From positions 682,001 to 746,000 of the forward strand of contig NZ_VMSJ01000001.1 of NCBI RefSeq assembly GCF_007713705.1: a stretch of 64,000 nucleotides of DNA, in the 5' to 3' direction. Positions 18,732 through 30,013 of this stretch are shown in pieces (within the stretch, counting starts at the first letter, position 1; every line of letters begins with the position of its first letter). A program made the translations under genes and the position numbers. The notes beneath the pieces were generated by a model. The model saw only the letters and a list, made by a program, of their open reading frames with translations, had not been told where the DNA came from and searched no databases. The stretch comes from Salinicoccus cyprini. Its GTDB lineage: Bacteria > Bacillota > Bacilli > Staphylococcales > Salinicoccaceae.

Positions 18732-19584
18732 AGTACCTGCAACCAGCGCAAATCTGGGTCCAGGCTTTGATTCGATGGGACTGGCCCTCGGCAAGTTCCT
18801 TCATATTGAAGCTGCAGAGAGCAGCCGATGGGAAGTCGTTTTCGAAAATGAATTCCTCGAAGTCCTGCCACGGGATGAGAAGAACCTGGTGATCAGGACA
18901 GCCATCTGGACTGCAGAGAAGTACGGCAAAAAGATGCCTGAACTGAAAATCATGATGGGCAGTGAAATTCCGCTGACGCACGGTCTCGGCAGTTCAGCTT
19001 CGGCCATCATTGCAGGCATTGAACTGGCCGACCGTTTCTGCGATCTTGCATTGAGTGACTTCGACAAGGTGCTGTGCGGCAGTGAACTGGAGGGGCATCC
19101 CGATAATGTCGGGCCGGCCATTACCGGCGGACTGTTCGTCGGCTACTATGGTTCAGGAAAACTCTATTACCATACACTGGACTTTTCCGGTCTATCCGCC
19201 ATCATCAGTGTGCCGCCGTATGAAATCGATACGAACGAAGCAAGAGCCGCACTGCCCGGCACCTACAGAAAAGCGGACGCCGTGGATCAGAACGCCATCA
19301 ACAACGTCATGCTGCTGTCGATTGTAAACAAGGACTATCCATCCATGGGCGAACTGATGATGCGTGACCTCTTTCATGAGCCATACCGCAGACCGCTTAT
19401 TCGGGAATACGATGAAGTGCGACAAATCGCTCTGGACCAAGGTGCCTACGCCACCGTCATCAGTGGTGCAGGCCCGAGTCTTCTGACGCTGTGTGACGTG
19501 GCGGATGCAGGCAAGATTCTGAACGCACTCGGCAAGGCGCCAGGATGCGTTCATGAAAAAGTGGATATCTACAGCAGGGAATAG
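18709..19584 (+). CDS. thrB: Homoserine kinase
   Basis: The 291-residue GHMP kinase has the N-terminal [16 protein letters not shown] motif, the ATP loop [14 protein letters not shown], and the late motif [11 protein letters not shown]. It phosphorylates homoserine for ThrC. ATG 18709 puts the start just before the conserved N-terminus and overlaps thrC by 23 nt. An in-frame ATG at 18667 has a better ribosome-binding site (AAGGTG, 7 nt spacing) but would add 14 residues that the family lacks and a 65-nt overlap. The true start is thus not fully settled. A strong hairpin follows the stop. Confidence 0.94.
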   Translation: MMPVHQFKVPATSANLGPGFDSMGLALGKFLHIEAAESSRWEVVFENEFLEVLPRDEKNLVIRTAIWTAEKYGKKMPELKIMMGSEIPLTHGLGSSASAIIAGIELADRFCDLALSDFDKVLCGSELEGHPDNVGPAITGGLFVGYYGSGKLYYHTLDFSGLSAIISVPPYEIDTNEARAALPGTYRKADAVDQNAINNVMLLSIVNKDYPSMGELMMRDLFHEPYRRPLIREYDEVRQIALDQGAYATVISGAGPSLLTLCDVADAGKILNALGKAPGCVHEKVDIYSRE

Positions 19585-19587
19585 AAG

Positions 19588-19625
19588 AAGCCCCCGGTCG
19601 AGAGAATGATCTCGACCGGGGGCTT
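19588..19625. terminator. Strong hairpin between thrB and the oxidoreductase pseudogene
   Basis: A perfect 16-bp GC-rich stem (19588-19603 with 19610-19625, 6-nt loop) sits between convergent genes. Neither side has a long T-run, so it may act bidirectionally or as an mRNA end protector rather than a classic terminator. Confidence 0.65.
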
Positions 19626-19630
19626 CAGTG

Positions 19631-20580
19631 CTACTCGCCGTTATACTTCCTGACGACCGCTTCAAAGATATCATAGGAGCGCTTCTGCGCATCCGTATCA
19701 TATATATAGCTGACCGCCATGATTTCATCCACGCCGTACTGGTTCTGGAACAGTCTGAGCTTTTCAAGCACCGTATCTTCCGATCCCATCAGTGCTACAG
19801 GGAATCGGCTCTCGACAATCTGCTTTTCCTGTGGACTCCACAGGCCGGACATGTCATCGACCGGCGGCTGAAGTTTATTCCTGCCGCCGCGTACGACGTT
19901 CAGTACGAACTGGGACATGGTCGTGGACAGATATTTTGCTGCCTCATCCGTGTCTGCACAGATGACATTCAGACATGCAATCCTATACGGGGCATCGAGC
20001 TGATCGGACGGCTCGAATTCCCGTTCATATATCTTGAAGGCTTCATCCATCTGACCCGGCGCAAAGTGTGCCGCGAATGCATACGGTAGGCCGAGACGGG
20101 CGGCAAGGTGGGCCGAATCAGTCGACGAGCCGAGTATATATAATGGAATGTTTGTCCCGCTGCCAGGGTATGCGGTAACCTTTGTCGGTTCATCGGACAG
20201 ATATTGTCTGATCTCCTCGACTTCAGAACCGAAAGTATATACGCCGTCATGGTTGTTGCGCCTTATGGCACCTGCTGTCAGCATATCAGTTCCCGGCGCA
20301 CGGCCGAGCCCGATGTCGAGCCTGTCGCCGAAAATGGCATGACGCCGCCACTGCCGACACGTATATTTTCGGTATGGTGGAGTATGTGCTGGATCAGCTG
20401 GCGTGTCGCAGAGGAGGCGATCGAAGTGGTGTTGTGGTGCTCTGCCACCCAGTATCTTGCATAGTCGGACTGATCCACGTGCTGTGCAAGTGAGACCATA
20501 TCTTCAAATGCTTCCCTTGCCCCTTTTCCTTCCCGTACAGGCACAAGGTTCAGAATGGATGGTGTCAGTTTCTTTGGCAT
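19631..20580 (-). pseudogene. Broken LLM-class flavin-dependent (luciferase-like) oxidoreductase
   Basis: Two adjacent minus-strand frames together make one luciferase-like monooxygenase. The first 81 residues (20580-20338) run from MPKKLTPSILNLVPV through RVGSGGVM. The second frame (from 20335 to the stop at 19631) resumes at IFGDRLDIGLGRAPGTD and continues to a normal C-terminus. Between them the segment the family normally has here (about 18 residues, including an LPNH-x-PL-x-VAEQF-like motif) is missing and the frame is shifted, consistent with a deletion of about 52 nt. As written, translation would stop at residue 100. The family uses reduced FMN with unknown substrates. Either a genuine recent pseudogene or an assembly error would explain this. 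Confidence 0.88.
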
Positions 20581-20679
20581 TGATAATTCCTCCTATCATG
20601 CAACAATTATCGGCCATACGAATTATTTTGTCTAATAAACGGTTCGGAAAGTATAAAAATTTCATGCGGCATGTTAAAA

Positions 20680-20688
20680 TGCTATATT
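20680..20688 (+). promoter_or_regulatory. Extended -10 promoter element before the cysteine desulfurase gene
   Basis: TGC directly precedes TATATT (20683-20688). The -35 area (TTCATG, 16 nt upstream) is weak, as is common with extended -10 promoters. It lies 28 nt before the first possible start codon. Confidence 0.5.
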
Positions 20689-20716
20689 GTATTAATAAAG
20701 CTATTTCGGAGGCAGG

Positions 20717-21850
20717 GTGATAAAAGTGGCAATATATGCAGATTATGCGGCAACAACGCCGGTGGATAAGGAGATTCTAAAAATGGTGATCGATGGGGCG
20801 GATGCGTTCGGCAACCCTTCGAGCATCCATAAGGCGGGCAAGCTCGCCAAGGCCAATCTTGAAAAGTCACGACGGGACGTCGCGTCACTGCTCAACGCAT
20901 CCCCCGCTGAAATCATTTTTACAAGCGGTGCCACCGAGGCGAACAACATGGCGATACGGGGTGTTGTTAAACGTCATCATCGGCCACACATCATTACGAC
21001 CGAAATCGAACACGCCTCTGTGCTCAATACATTCAAATCACTGACGGCGGATGCCGATGTGACGTATCTGCCAGCGGGCGAAAATGGTGTCGTCGATACC
21101 ACAGCGCTGAGAAGCGCACTCAGGGAGGATACGGCGCTCGTGTCGATTATGCTGGTCAACAACGAAACGGGTGTCATGCAGCCGATCTATGAAATCAGGG
21201 AAATCCTGGCGGGATATGATGCGTTGCTCCATATCGATGCAGTACAGGCATTCGGCCACATGGCTGTCGATGTCAAGGACCTTGGTGCAGACCTTTTGTC
21301 GCTCAGTGCGCATAAGATCTACGGTCCGAAGGGGATCGGACTGCTGTACAAGTCGAAGGATGTCAGGCTTGACCCGATGATCACCGGCGGCTCACAGGAA
21401 CGTGACGCAAGAGGGGGGACTGAGAATGGGCTGTGGATCCAGGCGATGGCTGAAGCCATGAAGCGTGCATCGGACGAATCCACGAGAAGAAGCCTCAAGG
21501 AAATGCAGCTGAAGGAACGCTTTTTGAACACGCTGACTGTGGCGGAAGTGCCATTTGAAGTGAACGGCGACGTCAACCAGTCGGCGAGCCATATCATCAA
21601 TCTTTATTTTCCTTGGTCGCAGGCGGAGTTTCTGCTGACAGCGCTCGACATGGCGGACATCTACCTGTCTGCAGGCTCCGCCTGCCATGCAGGGACGCTC
21701 GAACCCTCGCATGTTCTGGAATCGATGTATGGCAAGGCGGAAAGAAGTACAAAATCCATCCGTTTCAGCTTTTCATATCTGATGACGGATGAGGATATCG
21801 AACACATTGTGGAAGCACTGAAAGATATATATGAAAGACTGATGAAGTAA
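20717..21850 (+). CDS. iscS: Cysteine desulfurase (IscS/NifS family, MnmA partner)
   Basis: The 377-residue aminotransferase-class V protein has YADYAATTPV at the N-terminus, the PLP-Lys motif SLSAHKIYGPKG, and the catalytic Cys in SAGSACHAGTLEPSHVL. It takes sulfur from cysteine as a persulfide. mnmA follows 18 nt later, so its main client is probably tRNA 2-thiouridine synthesis, as for YrvO of Bacillus; it does not sit in a suf or isc cluster. Start choice is uncertain: GTG 20717 has GGAGG only 4 nt upstream, while GTG 20726 has GGTGAT 4 nt upstream and also keeps the conserved N-terminus. Confidence 0.93.
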   Translation: MIKVAIYADYAATTPVDKEILKMVIDGADAFGNPSSIHKAGKLAKANLEKSRRDVASLLNASPAEIIFTSGATEANNMAIRGVVKRHHRPHIITTEIEHASVLNTFKSLTADADVTYLPAGENGVVDTTALRSALREDTALVSIMLVNNETGVMQPIYEIREILAGYDALLHIDAVQAFGHMAVDVKDLGADLLSLSAHKIYGPKGIGLLYKSKDVRLDPMITGGSQERDARGGTENGLWIQAMAEAMKRASDESTRRSLKEMQLKERFLNTLTVAEVPFEVNGDVNQSASHIINLYFPWSQAEFLLTALDMADIYLSAGSACHAGTLEPSHVLESMYGKAERSTKSIRFSFSYLMTDEDIEHIVEALKDIYERLMK

Positions 21851-22974
<1,124 letters not shown>

Positions 22975-22975
<1 letters not shown>

Positions 22976-23622
22976 TGGCGATCGGATACGAACAGCTGAT
23001 CAAGGAAGGCAGAATTGAAGAAGCGCTGAAGGAAATATTCCGGGAGATCGAGGAACACCCGGAGCAGGAGGCCCACCACATCAATGCAGGCAACCTGCTG
23101 CATCAGGCCGGCCGGGATGAGGAGGCGGAACGCTTCCTGCAGAAGGCGATTACGCTCAACCCGGGCAGTACGAGTGCGTACTATGCACTCGCCAACGTCT
23201 ATTATGATAATGAGCGGTTCCAGGAAGCAGTCAGGCTCTATCTACTGGCATACAGCCGCAACCCGGGAGACGCCGACCTCAACTTCATGCTTGCGATGTC
23301 GCATGTGCACCTCGGAGAAGCTGAACGGGCACTGCAGTTCTTTGAAGCGGCACACAAGGCGAAACCGGAAGACATGGAGATTACCTTCCAGTATGGGCTT
23401 CTATGCTGCCAGATAAGGCTGTATGACCCGGCTGAAAAGCTGCTCGGTGAAGTCATCGACAAGAGTGAAAACGCGGATGCCGAATACAATATGGGACTTC
23501 TGACAGTGATGAAGCATGATGATAAGGAACAGGCCCTCAAGCATTTCCGCAAGGCCGTGGAGATTCAAGCCGACCATCATCTGGCACATCACGCCATCAG
23601 CAAGTTCGAAACGGAAGAATAA
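22975..23622 (+). CDS. Tetratricopeptide-repeat protein
   Basis: The 215-residue protein is made almost wholly of TPR units: residues 1-35 (EQLIKEGRIEEALKEIF), then repeats with the A/G-Y/F-A pattern such as INAGNLLHQAGRDEEAERF, YYALANVYYDNERFQEAV and NFMLAMSHVHLGEAERAL. There is no signal peptide. TPRs bind proteins or peptides; no specific partner is evident. The start codon shares a base with the mnmA stop (TAATG), and a TPR gene at this point between mnmA and recD2 is typical of Staphylococcaceae, so a link to tRNA thiolation is possible but unproven. Confidence 0.9.
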
Positions 23623-23646
23623 GCGCACCAGGGACGGTGATTCCAG

Positions 23647-26013
23647 TTGGCACAATCAACAATATATGATGAAACCTATATCGTCGGAGAGGTGGAGCGC
23701 GTCATTTTCCTGAGTGAACAGACGCGCTTTACTGTACTTAAAGTACTGATCGGTGAAACGAATACCCACTTCAGCGACGAAGTGATCGTTACGGGATATT
23801 TTCATGCCATCGCTGAAGGCGAAACATACCGTTTTACCGGCAAGATAACAAGTCATGCACGGTTTGGTGAGCAGTTCAGTGCGGAAACTTTCAAGAAAGA
23901 GCAGCCGACGACGGTACGCGGTGTCATACAGTACCTGTCCGGCGAGACGTTCCCGGGCATCGGGGAGAAGACCGCGAAGAAGATAGTGGAGACGCTGGGT
24001 GTTGAGGCACTCGGTAAGATTGCGGATGACCGCACTGTGCTGAGAGGCATCGAAGGGCTGTCCGCCAAAAAGCAGGAGATGATCCATAACCGGATCCTTG
24101 AGAACAGCCAGACGGAGCGGCTTGTCATCAAGCTGACAGAGTACGGCTTCGGTGCACGCATGAGTGCTAAGATCATGAAGACCTATCAGGATCAGGCGCT
24201 GCACGTCATCGAGAAGGACCCCTACAGGCTGGTCATGGACATTGAAGGTGTCGGTTTCCAGACCGCCGACCGCATCGCCTATTCCGCCGGTATCGCAAGA
24301 AATGATGAAACCCGGCTGCAGGCGGGCATCATGTACATCATGGAAGGCGTTGTCATGTCGGAAGGGCATACGTATATGGATTACGCCACGCTTGTGGAGC
24401 TGACCGGTGATCTGCTCAACCATGATGGTCAGGAATATTTCACACAGAAGGATATCGGCGCTACAATCGATGCCTTGTCGGATAACGACAAGCTGGTGCA
24501 GTATGAGGACCGCATTTATATTCCTTCGCTGTTCTATTCGGAATACAAGTCTTCCGAGCAGATATACCGCATGATCAACAATCGTACCGATGTCGCCGTC
24601 AGTGAGGAGAAGGCCGGAGAAGTCATCGGCGAAGTCGGGGAAAAGTTCGACATCCACTACAATGCCAAGCAGAAGTCCGCCATGATCGCCGCGCTGACGG
24701 AGAAGATCTCCATCATTACGGGCGGCCCCGGCACAGGCAAGACGACGATCGTCAAAGGCATCATCCGTGCATACCACGAGCTGCATGATCTGAAGGATCA
24801 TGATGAATACGACAAGGACGAGTATCCGATCCGGCTCGTAGCCCCGACAGGTCGTGCATCCAAACGTCTCAGCGAAACCGCCGGTATTCCGGCGTCCACC
24901 ATCCACAGGATGATCGGCTGGGGCATGGATACCGAGAAGGATGAAATGATCGATGCTGAAATCGATGCCGATCTGATCATCATTGATGAGATGTCGATGG
25001 TCGATACGTGGCTCTTCTACCAGCTGATGCGCAATGTCAAGCCCTATACCAGTCTGGTATTCGTCGGGGACCGGGATCAGTTGCCGTCGGTCGGTCCGGG
25101 TACCGTGTTCAAGGATCTGATCGAGTCGGAGATCATTCCGGTGACGGAGCTGGATACGATATACCGTCAGGGTGAAGGCTCCTCCATCATCCGCCTGGCC
25201 CACGAGATCAAGGAGCAGAGGAAGATGGATATCACCCAGAAGTTCAAGGACCGGCTGTTCATCCCGGCAAAAGTGAACCAGATTCCGGAGCTTGTCGACA
25301 ATGTCGTCAACAAGGCAGTGTCGAAAGGCTATGATATGCGTGATATCCAGGTACTGGCACCTATATACAAGGGCAATGCGGGGATTTTGAAGCTGAATCA
25401 GATTCTCCAGTCTATATTGAACCCGGAGGATGAGGGCAAAAATGAAATCGCCTTCGGTGATGTCATCTTCAGGGAAGGCGACAAGGTCATCCAGCTCGTC
25501 AATCGTGCCGAGGACAATATTTTCAACGGCGACTCGGGTGTCATCGATTCAATCCTTTTCAAAGACCAGGATGAAGCCGAGAAGGATTCGATTCTGGTCG
25601 ACTACGACGGCATCCACATCGCCTATGAAAGAAAGGAACTGACAGAACTCGCCCATGCCTACTGCACGAGCATCCACAAGGCGCAGGGCAGCGAGTATCC
25701 GATCGTCATCATGCCGGTGGTGAGAAGCTATCGCCATATGCTGATGAAGAATATCGTCTATACAGGCATCACGCGTGCCAAGGAATCGCTGATCTTGTGC
25801 GGGGACCCCGATGCATTCTATGAATCACTCGAGAAAGAGGGCATAGAGCGCCGGACGTCGCTGTATGAAATGATCCGGCTTCTGTTCGGCAGAACACCGG
25901 AGGAGAAACCGGCAGAACCCGGTGAAATACCGGAGGTGCTGAGTGAGGAGACGATGTTCACCATACCGGCGATGATCAACATGGGCGGCGTCACGCCCTA
26001 CGATTTCATTTGA
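23647..26013 (+). CDS. recD2: ATP-dependent DNA helicase RecD2
   Basis: The 788-residue superfamily 1B helicase has an N-terminal extension with a helix-hairpin-helix segment (FPGIGEKTAKKI), the Walker A motif GGPGTGKTTIV near residue 358, the DEMSMVD box, FVGDRDQLPSVG, and the UvrD-C motif TSIHKAQGSEYP near residue 672. RecD2 unwinds 5' to 3' without RecB/RecC and helps replication fork repair. The TTG start has GGTGAT 5 nt upstream. The stop codon lies inside the -35 element of the alaS promoter, so the next operon begins without any spacer. Confidence 0.95.
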   Translation: MAQSTIYDETYIVGEVERVIFLSEQTRFTVLKVLIGETNTHFSDEVIVTGYFHAIAEGETYRFTGKITSHARFGEQFSAETFKKEQPTTVRGVIQYLSGETFPGIGEKTAKKIVETLGVEALGKIADDRTVLRGIEGLSAKKQEMIHNRILENSQTERLVIKLTEYGFGARMSAKIMKTYQDQALHVIEKDPYRLVMDIEGVGFQTADRIAYSAGIARNDETRLQAGIMYIMEGVVMSEGHTYMDYATLVELTGDLLNHDGQEYFTQKDIGATIDALSDNDKLVQYEDRIYIPSLFYSEYKSSEQIYRMINNRTDVAVSEEKAGEVIGEVGEKFDIHYNAKQKSAMIAALTEKISIITGGPGTGKTTIVKGIIRAYHELHDLKDHDEYDKDEYPIRLVAPTGRASKRLSETAGIPASTIHRMIGWGMDTEKDEMIDAEIDADLIIIDEMSMVDTWLFYQLMRNVKPYTSLVFVGDRDQLPSVGPGTVFKDLIESEIIPVTELDTIYRQGEGSSIIRLAHEIKEQRKMDITQKFKDRLFIPAKVNQIPELVDNVVNKAVSKGYDMRDIQVLAPIYKGNAGILKLNQILQSILNPEDEGKNEIAFGDVIFREGDKVIQLVNRAEDNIFNGDSGVIDSILFKDQDEAEKDSILVDYDGIHIAYERKELTELAHAYCTSIHKAQGSEYPIVIMPVVRSYRHMLMKNIVYTGITRAKESLILCGDPDAFYESLEKEGIERRTSLYEMIRLLFGRTPEEKPAEPGEIPEVLSEETMFTIPAMINMGGVTPYDFI

Positions 26014-26038
26014 CATATTCCTTGAATATTTCTATAAT
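26010..26038 (+). promoter_or_regulatory. Consensus SigA promoter of alaS overlapping the recD2 stop
   Basis: TTGACA (26010-26015) and TATAAT (26033-26038) are both perfect consensus hexamers with a 17-nt spacer. The recD2 TGA stop falls within the -35 hexamer. Confidence 0.93.
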
Positions 26039-26044
26039 CAAAGC

Positions 26045-26240
26045 AAGTTTGATCAAGAGGGAATCTTGAACGGGCACCATGCATATCCAGAGACATTGTG
26101 GTTGGTGAAAACAATGATGCATCCACCCGTGTGCTATTTTCCACTCCATGTAAATACTCTTTGAGTGATGACGCTGTCATAACTTGGGTGGTACCGCGGT
26201 AAAGACCGTCCCATTATTTTGGGGAGGTCTTTTTATTTTT
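26045..26240 (+). promoter_or_regulatory. T-box riboswitch leader with terminator, upstream of alaS
   Basis: The canonical T-box TGGGTGGTACCGCG is at 26185-26198. A terminator follows: AAAGACC (26201-26207) with GGTCTTT (26226-26232), extended by CCC/GGG pairing, then a T-rich tail. In Stem I the sequence GAACGGGCACC contains GCA, an alanine codon, as the likely specifier. The leader would bind uncharged tRNA-Ala and let transcription into alaS proceed. Limits are from the promoter above and the terminator below. Confidence 0.94.
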
Positions 26241-26262
26241 CATAAAATGAGGAGTGACAGTA

Positions 26263-28893
26263 ATGAAACGACTGACAGGCAACGAAATCAGGGATCTATT
26301 CATCAAATACTTCAACCAGCACGGACATATGGTCGAGCCGAGTGCACCGCTCGTACCGATCGACGATGATTCACTGCTGTGGATCAACTCGGGTGTGGCG
26401 ACACTGAAGAAATACTTCGACGGCAGGGTCATTCCTGAAAATCCGAAGATCGTGAATGCACAGAAGGCCATCCGTACGAACGACATTGAAAATGTCGGCT
26501 TTACAGCGCGCCACCATACGTTCTTCGAAATGCTCGGAAACTTTTCCATAGGCGACTACTTCAAGAAGGATGCCATCAAGTATGCGTGGGACTTCCTGAC
26601 AAATGATGACTGGATCGGCTTTGACGCGGATCTACTCTACGTTACGGTGCACCCGGAGGATGAGGATGCCTACGCACTGTGGAGAAATGAAATCGGGCTG
26701 TCACCGGAGCGCATCATCCGCATCGAAGGCAACTTCTGGGACATCGGCGAAGGTCCTTCGGGTCCGAACAGCGAAATTTTCTACGATCGCGGACCGGAAT
26801 TCGAATTCGACACGCCGGCCGAGGAGATGTATCCAGGGGGAGAGAATGAGCGCTACTTGGAAATCTGGAACCTGGTGTTCAGTGAATTCAACCACAACAA
26901 GGATAATACCTATACACCGCTGCCGAACAAGAACATCGATACCGGCATGGGTCTTGAGCGCATGGCAAGCATCACACAGGAAGTGCCGACCAACTTCGAC
27001 ACGGATCTGTTCACACCGATTCTTGCACGCATCGAAGAGATCAGCGGCTGCAAGTATGGCGAAGATGGAAATAAAGACGTCGCTTTCAAGGTCATCAGCG
27101 ACCATATCCGTACGGTCAGCTTTGCTGTTGCGGACGGTGCACTGCCATCCAATGAAGGACGCGGCTACGTACTCAGAAGACTCATCCGCCGAGCAGTGCG
27201 TTTCAGCAAGGAGCTCGATATCGCCCGTGCATTCATGTATGAACTTGCTGACCCAGTGGCGGATGTCATGCACGGCTTCTATCCGAATGTCAGCGAGCGC
27301 AAGGCATTCATCAAGGAAGTCATCAGGAAGGAAGAAGAGCGCTTCCTGGCAACGCTTGATGAAGGCATCCAGATCTATGACCAGGTCAAGCAGAAGGCTG
27401 AGAGCGGTGATGGCACCATCAGCGGTGCAGACGCCTTCAGATTGTACGATACGTATGGATTTCCATACGAACTGACGAAGGAATATGCCGAAAACGACGG
27501 ACTCCGGGTTGATGAAGCTGGATTCAGACAAGAAATGCAAGCGCAGCGCGAGCGTGCCAGAAATGCCCGCAAGTCCGGCGACTCGATGCAGATCCAGTCG
27601 GAGACACTGGCCGGGATTACTGACCAGAGCACATTTACAGGCTACCAGTCCATGCATGAGGAGGCGAAACTGCTCCACATCATCAAGGACGACACCTCGG
27701 TTGCACAGGCGGAAGGGGGTGCGCGTGTTGAACTTATATTCGACCAGACACCTTTCTATGCAACAAGTGGTGGACAGGTTGCAGACAAGGGGCAGATCAG
27801 AAGCAGCAATGCATCACTCGCTGTGGAGTCGGTCTACAAGGCACCGAACGGCCAGAATGTCCATGTGGCGACTGTCGAATCAGGCACAGTGACCACCGGT
27901 GATGTGTACAGCCTTGAAGTATTGGAAGAAAGCCGCAATTTCATCACCAAGAATCATACGGCTACCCACCTGCTCCACCAGGCGTTGAAGGATGTGCTCG
28001 GTGATCACGTCAATCAGGCCGGGTCACTTGTGGAGAAGGAAAGACTGCGTTTCGACTTTTCGCACCTTGAAGGACTGACTGACGAAGAAATCGACCGGGT
28101 GGAGACCATCGTCAATGAGAAGATCTACAGCAATATGCGAGTCGAAATTGCAGAAATGCCGATTGCCGATGCCAAAGAGAAGGGTGCAATGGCACTGTTC
28201 GGAGAAAAGTATGGAGACATCGTCCGCGTTGTCGATATCGACCAGTATTCCGTCGAGCTGTGCGGGGGTATCCATGTCGGCAGTACCGGAGAGATCGGCC
28301 TGTTCAAAATTGTCTCCGAAACCGGCATCGGTGCCGGCGTCCGTCGGATCGAGGCAGTCACAAGCCGTTATGCCGTCAATCTGTATAAAGAGAAGGAAGC
28401 TGTACTCCAGTCCATCGCAGGACGCCTTAAAGTCAAGGAGAACCAGGTGGACAGACGCGTCGATGCGCTTGTCGAGGAGAAGAAGGAACTTGAGCAGCAG
28501 ATCAGAAAGCTCAAGGCGTCCGGTCAGGCGGATACGCTTGCGGATATGACGAATGAAGTGAAGGATATCAGCGGCATCAAAGTACTTTCAAAAGAAGTGC
28601 CGGCCGGCGGTGCCAAGGAACTGCGTGAAATGATGGACAACCTGAAGTCCCGTGCACAGGATGCAATCATCGCGCTTGGTACGGTCAACGACAACAAGGT
28701 ATCACTCGTCGTCACGGTGCCTAAAGAATTGACAGATCGCTTCAAAGCTGGAGAGATAATGAAAGGCATGGCTTCGACAGTGGAAGGCAAAGGCGGCGGC
28801 AGACCTGATATGGCGCAGGGCGGCGGCACAAGCCCGGAAAATATAACAAATGCGTTACAGTTTGTTGAAGACTATGTTAAGAGTTCTCAGTAG
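26263..28893 (+). CDS. alaS: Alanyl-tRNA synthetase
   Basis: The 876-residue protein equals the usual length. It has the class II aminoacylation core ([14 protein letters not shown]), the editing-domain HxxxH motif in HTATHLLHQ near residue 564, the CGGIH Cys-containing metal site near residue 667, and the C-Ala tail ending with RPDMAQGGG. It charges and proofreads tRNA-Ala. ATG 26263 has GAGGAG 8 nt upstream; an in-frame GTG at 26254 overlaps that site. Expression is under the T-box just upstream. The next operon starts from an extended -10 promoter 12 nt after the stop. Confidence 0.97.
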   Translation: MKRLTGNEIRDLFIKYFNQHGHMVEPSAPLVPIDDDSLLWINSGVATLKKYFDGRVIPENPKIVNAQKAIRTNDIENVGFTARHHTFFEMLGNFSIGDYFKKDAIKYAWDFLTNDDWIGFDADLLYVTVHPEDEDAYALWRNEIGLSPERIIRIEGNFWDIGEGPSGPNSEIFYDRGPEFEFDTPAEEMYPGGENERYLEIWNLVFSEFNHNKDNTYTPLPNKNIDTGMGLERMASITQEVPTNFDTDLFTPILARIEEISGCKYGEDGNKDVAFKVISDHIRTVSFAVADGALPSNEGRGYVLRRLIRRAVRFSKELDIARAFMYELADPVADVMHGFYPNVSERKAFIKEVIRKEEERFLATLDEGIQIYDQVKQKAESGDGTISGADAFRLYDTYGFPYELTKEYAENDGLRVDEAGFRQEMQAQRERARNARKSGDSMQIQSETLAGITDQSTFTGYQSMHEEAKLLHIIKDDTSVAQAEGGARVELIFDQTPFYATSGGQVADKGQIRSSNASLAVESVYKAPNGQNVHVATVESGTVTTGDVYSLEVLEESRNFITKNHTATHLLHQALKDVLGDHVNQAGSLVEKERLRFDFSHLEGLTDEEIDRVETIVNEKIYSNMRVEIAEMPIADAKEKGAMALFGEKYGDIVRVVDIDQYSVELCGGIHVGSTGEIGLFKIVSETGIGAGVRRIEAVTSRYAVNLYKEKEAVLQSIAGRLKVKENQVDRRVDALVEEKKELEQQIRKLKASGQADTLADMTNEVKDISGIKVLSKEVPAGGAKELREMMDNLKSRAQDAIIALGTVNDNKVSLVVTVPKELTDRFKAGEIMKGMASTVEGKGGGRPDMAQGGGTSPENITNALQFVEDYVKSSQ

Positions 28894-28904
28894 AGGGCTA
28901 TGAA

Positions 28905-28913
28905 TGCTATAAT
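28905..28913 (+). promoter_or_regulatory. Extended -10 promoter of the reoM operon
   Basis: TGC precedes a perfect TATAAT at 28908-28913, starting 11 nt after the alaS stop. No clear -35 is present. Transcription from near 28920 makes the ATG at 28916 unusable and supports a later start for reoM. Confidence 0.6.
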
Positions 28914-28948
28914 GTATGGAAAGGCAAGCAATGATGGGAGTGCTGAAT

Positions 28949-29212
28949 TTGAATCAATTTGACGAAACAAGGAAGTTCAGTGTCGAGGATACCAAGGCAC
29001 ATAATGTGAAGGAGATCATGACGACTGTCTACAGGACGCTCGAGGAACGCGGATACAACCCGATCAATCAGATCGTAGGGTATCTTCAGAGCGGTGATCC
29101 AGCCTATATTCCGCGTCACAATGAGGCGAGAAACAAGATCCGCCACATCGAGCGGGACGAAATCATGGAAGTGCTCGTCAGAACGTACATCGAGAAGGAA
29201 ATCCATGAATAG
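28949..29212 (+). CDS. reoM: IreB/ReoM family (UPF0297) regulatory phosphoprotein
   Basis: The 87-residue protein contains the family block [22 protein letters not shown] followed by [17 protein letters not shown] 28949 is chosen because it yields the family N-terminus [10 protein letters not shown] and has GGGAG 8 nt upstream; upstream in-frame ATGs would add residues the family lacks. In Listeria and Enterococcus this protein is phosphorylated by the PASTA Ser/Thr kinase and controls MurA turnover, so peptidoglycan synthesis. It is always next to ruvX in Firmicutes; here the two overlap by 8 nt. Confidence 0.93.
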   Translation: MNQFDETRKFSVEDTKAHNVKEIMTTVYRTLEERGYNPINQIVGYLQSGDPAYIPRHNEARNKIRHIERDEIMEVLVRTYIEKEIHE

Positions 29213-29636
29213 GATACTTGGACTCGATGTAGGGACAAAGACCGTTGGTGTCGCGTTGAGCGATGCACTCGGGTGGACAGCGCAGGGGCTGACCACACTA
29301 AAGATCAATTATGATGAAGAATCATATGGTATTGAAGAAATTTCCCAGATTGTCAGGGACAATAACGTCAGCAGAATTGTGGTCGGTCTTCCGAAGAATA
29401 TGAACAATACCGTCGGTGAGAGTGGCGACAGATCCATCCATTATAGTAAATTGCTTGAAAAGAAACTCCCAGATGTTAGAATAATATTATGGGATGAGCG
29501 TCTTAGCACAATCGGCGCAGAGCGATCGCTCCTCGAAGCGGACCTCTCCCGAAAAAAAAGGAAAGCTGTAATCGATAAAATGGCCGCAGTGTTCATATTG
29601 CAGGGCTATCTCGATAATCCAGTTAAAGGAGACTGA
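29205..29636 (+). CDS. ruvX: RuvX/YqgF-type Holliday junction resolvase-like nuclease
   Basis: The 143-residue RNase H-fold protein begins [20 protein letters not shown] with the first catalytic Asp, then [14 protein letters not shown], and LWDERLSTI plus [14 protein letters not shown] at the C-terminus. The family is linked to 16S rRNA 5' processing and to resolving branched DNA. AAGGA sits 6 nt before ATG 29205, which is inside the end of reoM, so translation is coupled. The DUF1292 gene follows after 3 nt. Confidence 0.93.
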   Translation: MNRILGLDVGTKTVGVALSDALGWTAQGLTTLKINYDEESYGIEEISQIVRDNNVSRIVVGLPKNMNNTVGESGDRSIHYSKLLEKKLPDVRIILWDERLSTIGAERSLLEADLSRKKRKAVIDKMAAVFILQGYLDNPVKGD

Positions 29637-29639
29637 ATT

Positions 29640-29945
29640 ATGAGTCACGAAGAAATGGATTTCAACAATGAAGAAGAACTTCTGACACTGTATGATGAAG
29701 AGGGAAATGAAGTCCTCTACCGCAAGATGCTCGAGTTTCACCATCCCGGGTTCGACAAAGAGTATGTAATTCTTGCTGAAGAAGGCAACTTTTCAAATGA
29801 TGATGAAGAAATAGAGCTCATTCCGATGATCAATATGCCGGATGATGACGGTGAAGGCGGCAAATTCATGCCTGTTGAAACTGACGAAGAATGGGACATG
29901 ATCGAAGAAGTGGTCAATACTCAGATGGATGAACCTGAAGAGTAG
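29640..29945 (+). CDS. DUF1292 family acidic protein (YrzB-like)
   Basis: The 101-residue protein is strongly acidic and contains the family pattern [19 protein letters not shown] followed by [10 protein letters not shown]. It has no membrane segment or signal peptide. Its function is unknown across Firmicutes, but it always sits behind ruvX. AAGGAG lies 8-9 nt upstream of the ATG. A terminator follows about 20 nt after the stop, so reoM-ruvX-yrzB make one short operon before mltG. Confidence 0.9.
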   Translation: MSHEEMDFNNEEELLTLYDEEGNEVLYRKMLEFHHPGFDKEYVILAEEGNFSNDDEEIELIPMINMPDDDGEGGKFMPVETDEEWDMIEEVVNTQMDEPEE

Positions 29946-29965
29946 AGCTTCTTAATGAATGAGGA

Positions 29966-29997
29966 ATGGCTTCCAATCTATATTGGAAGCTATTTTT
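29966..29997 (+). terminator. Intrinsic terminator after the DUF1292 gene
   Basis: A 12-bp stem with one G-U pair (29966-29977 with 29982-29993, CTAT loop) runs into a T-run. It ends 16 nt before the mltG start, so mltG depends on read-through or an unseen promoter. Confidence 0.75.
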
Positions 29998-30013
29998 GAG
30001 ATAGGAGTAATAT

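Noticed and set aside
23656-25203. 515-codon open frame on the minus strand
   Set aside because: It is wholly antisense to recD2, which has all helicase motifs; the frame has no recognisable domain and arises from codon bias.
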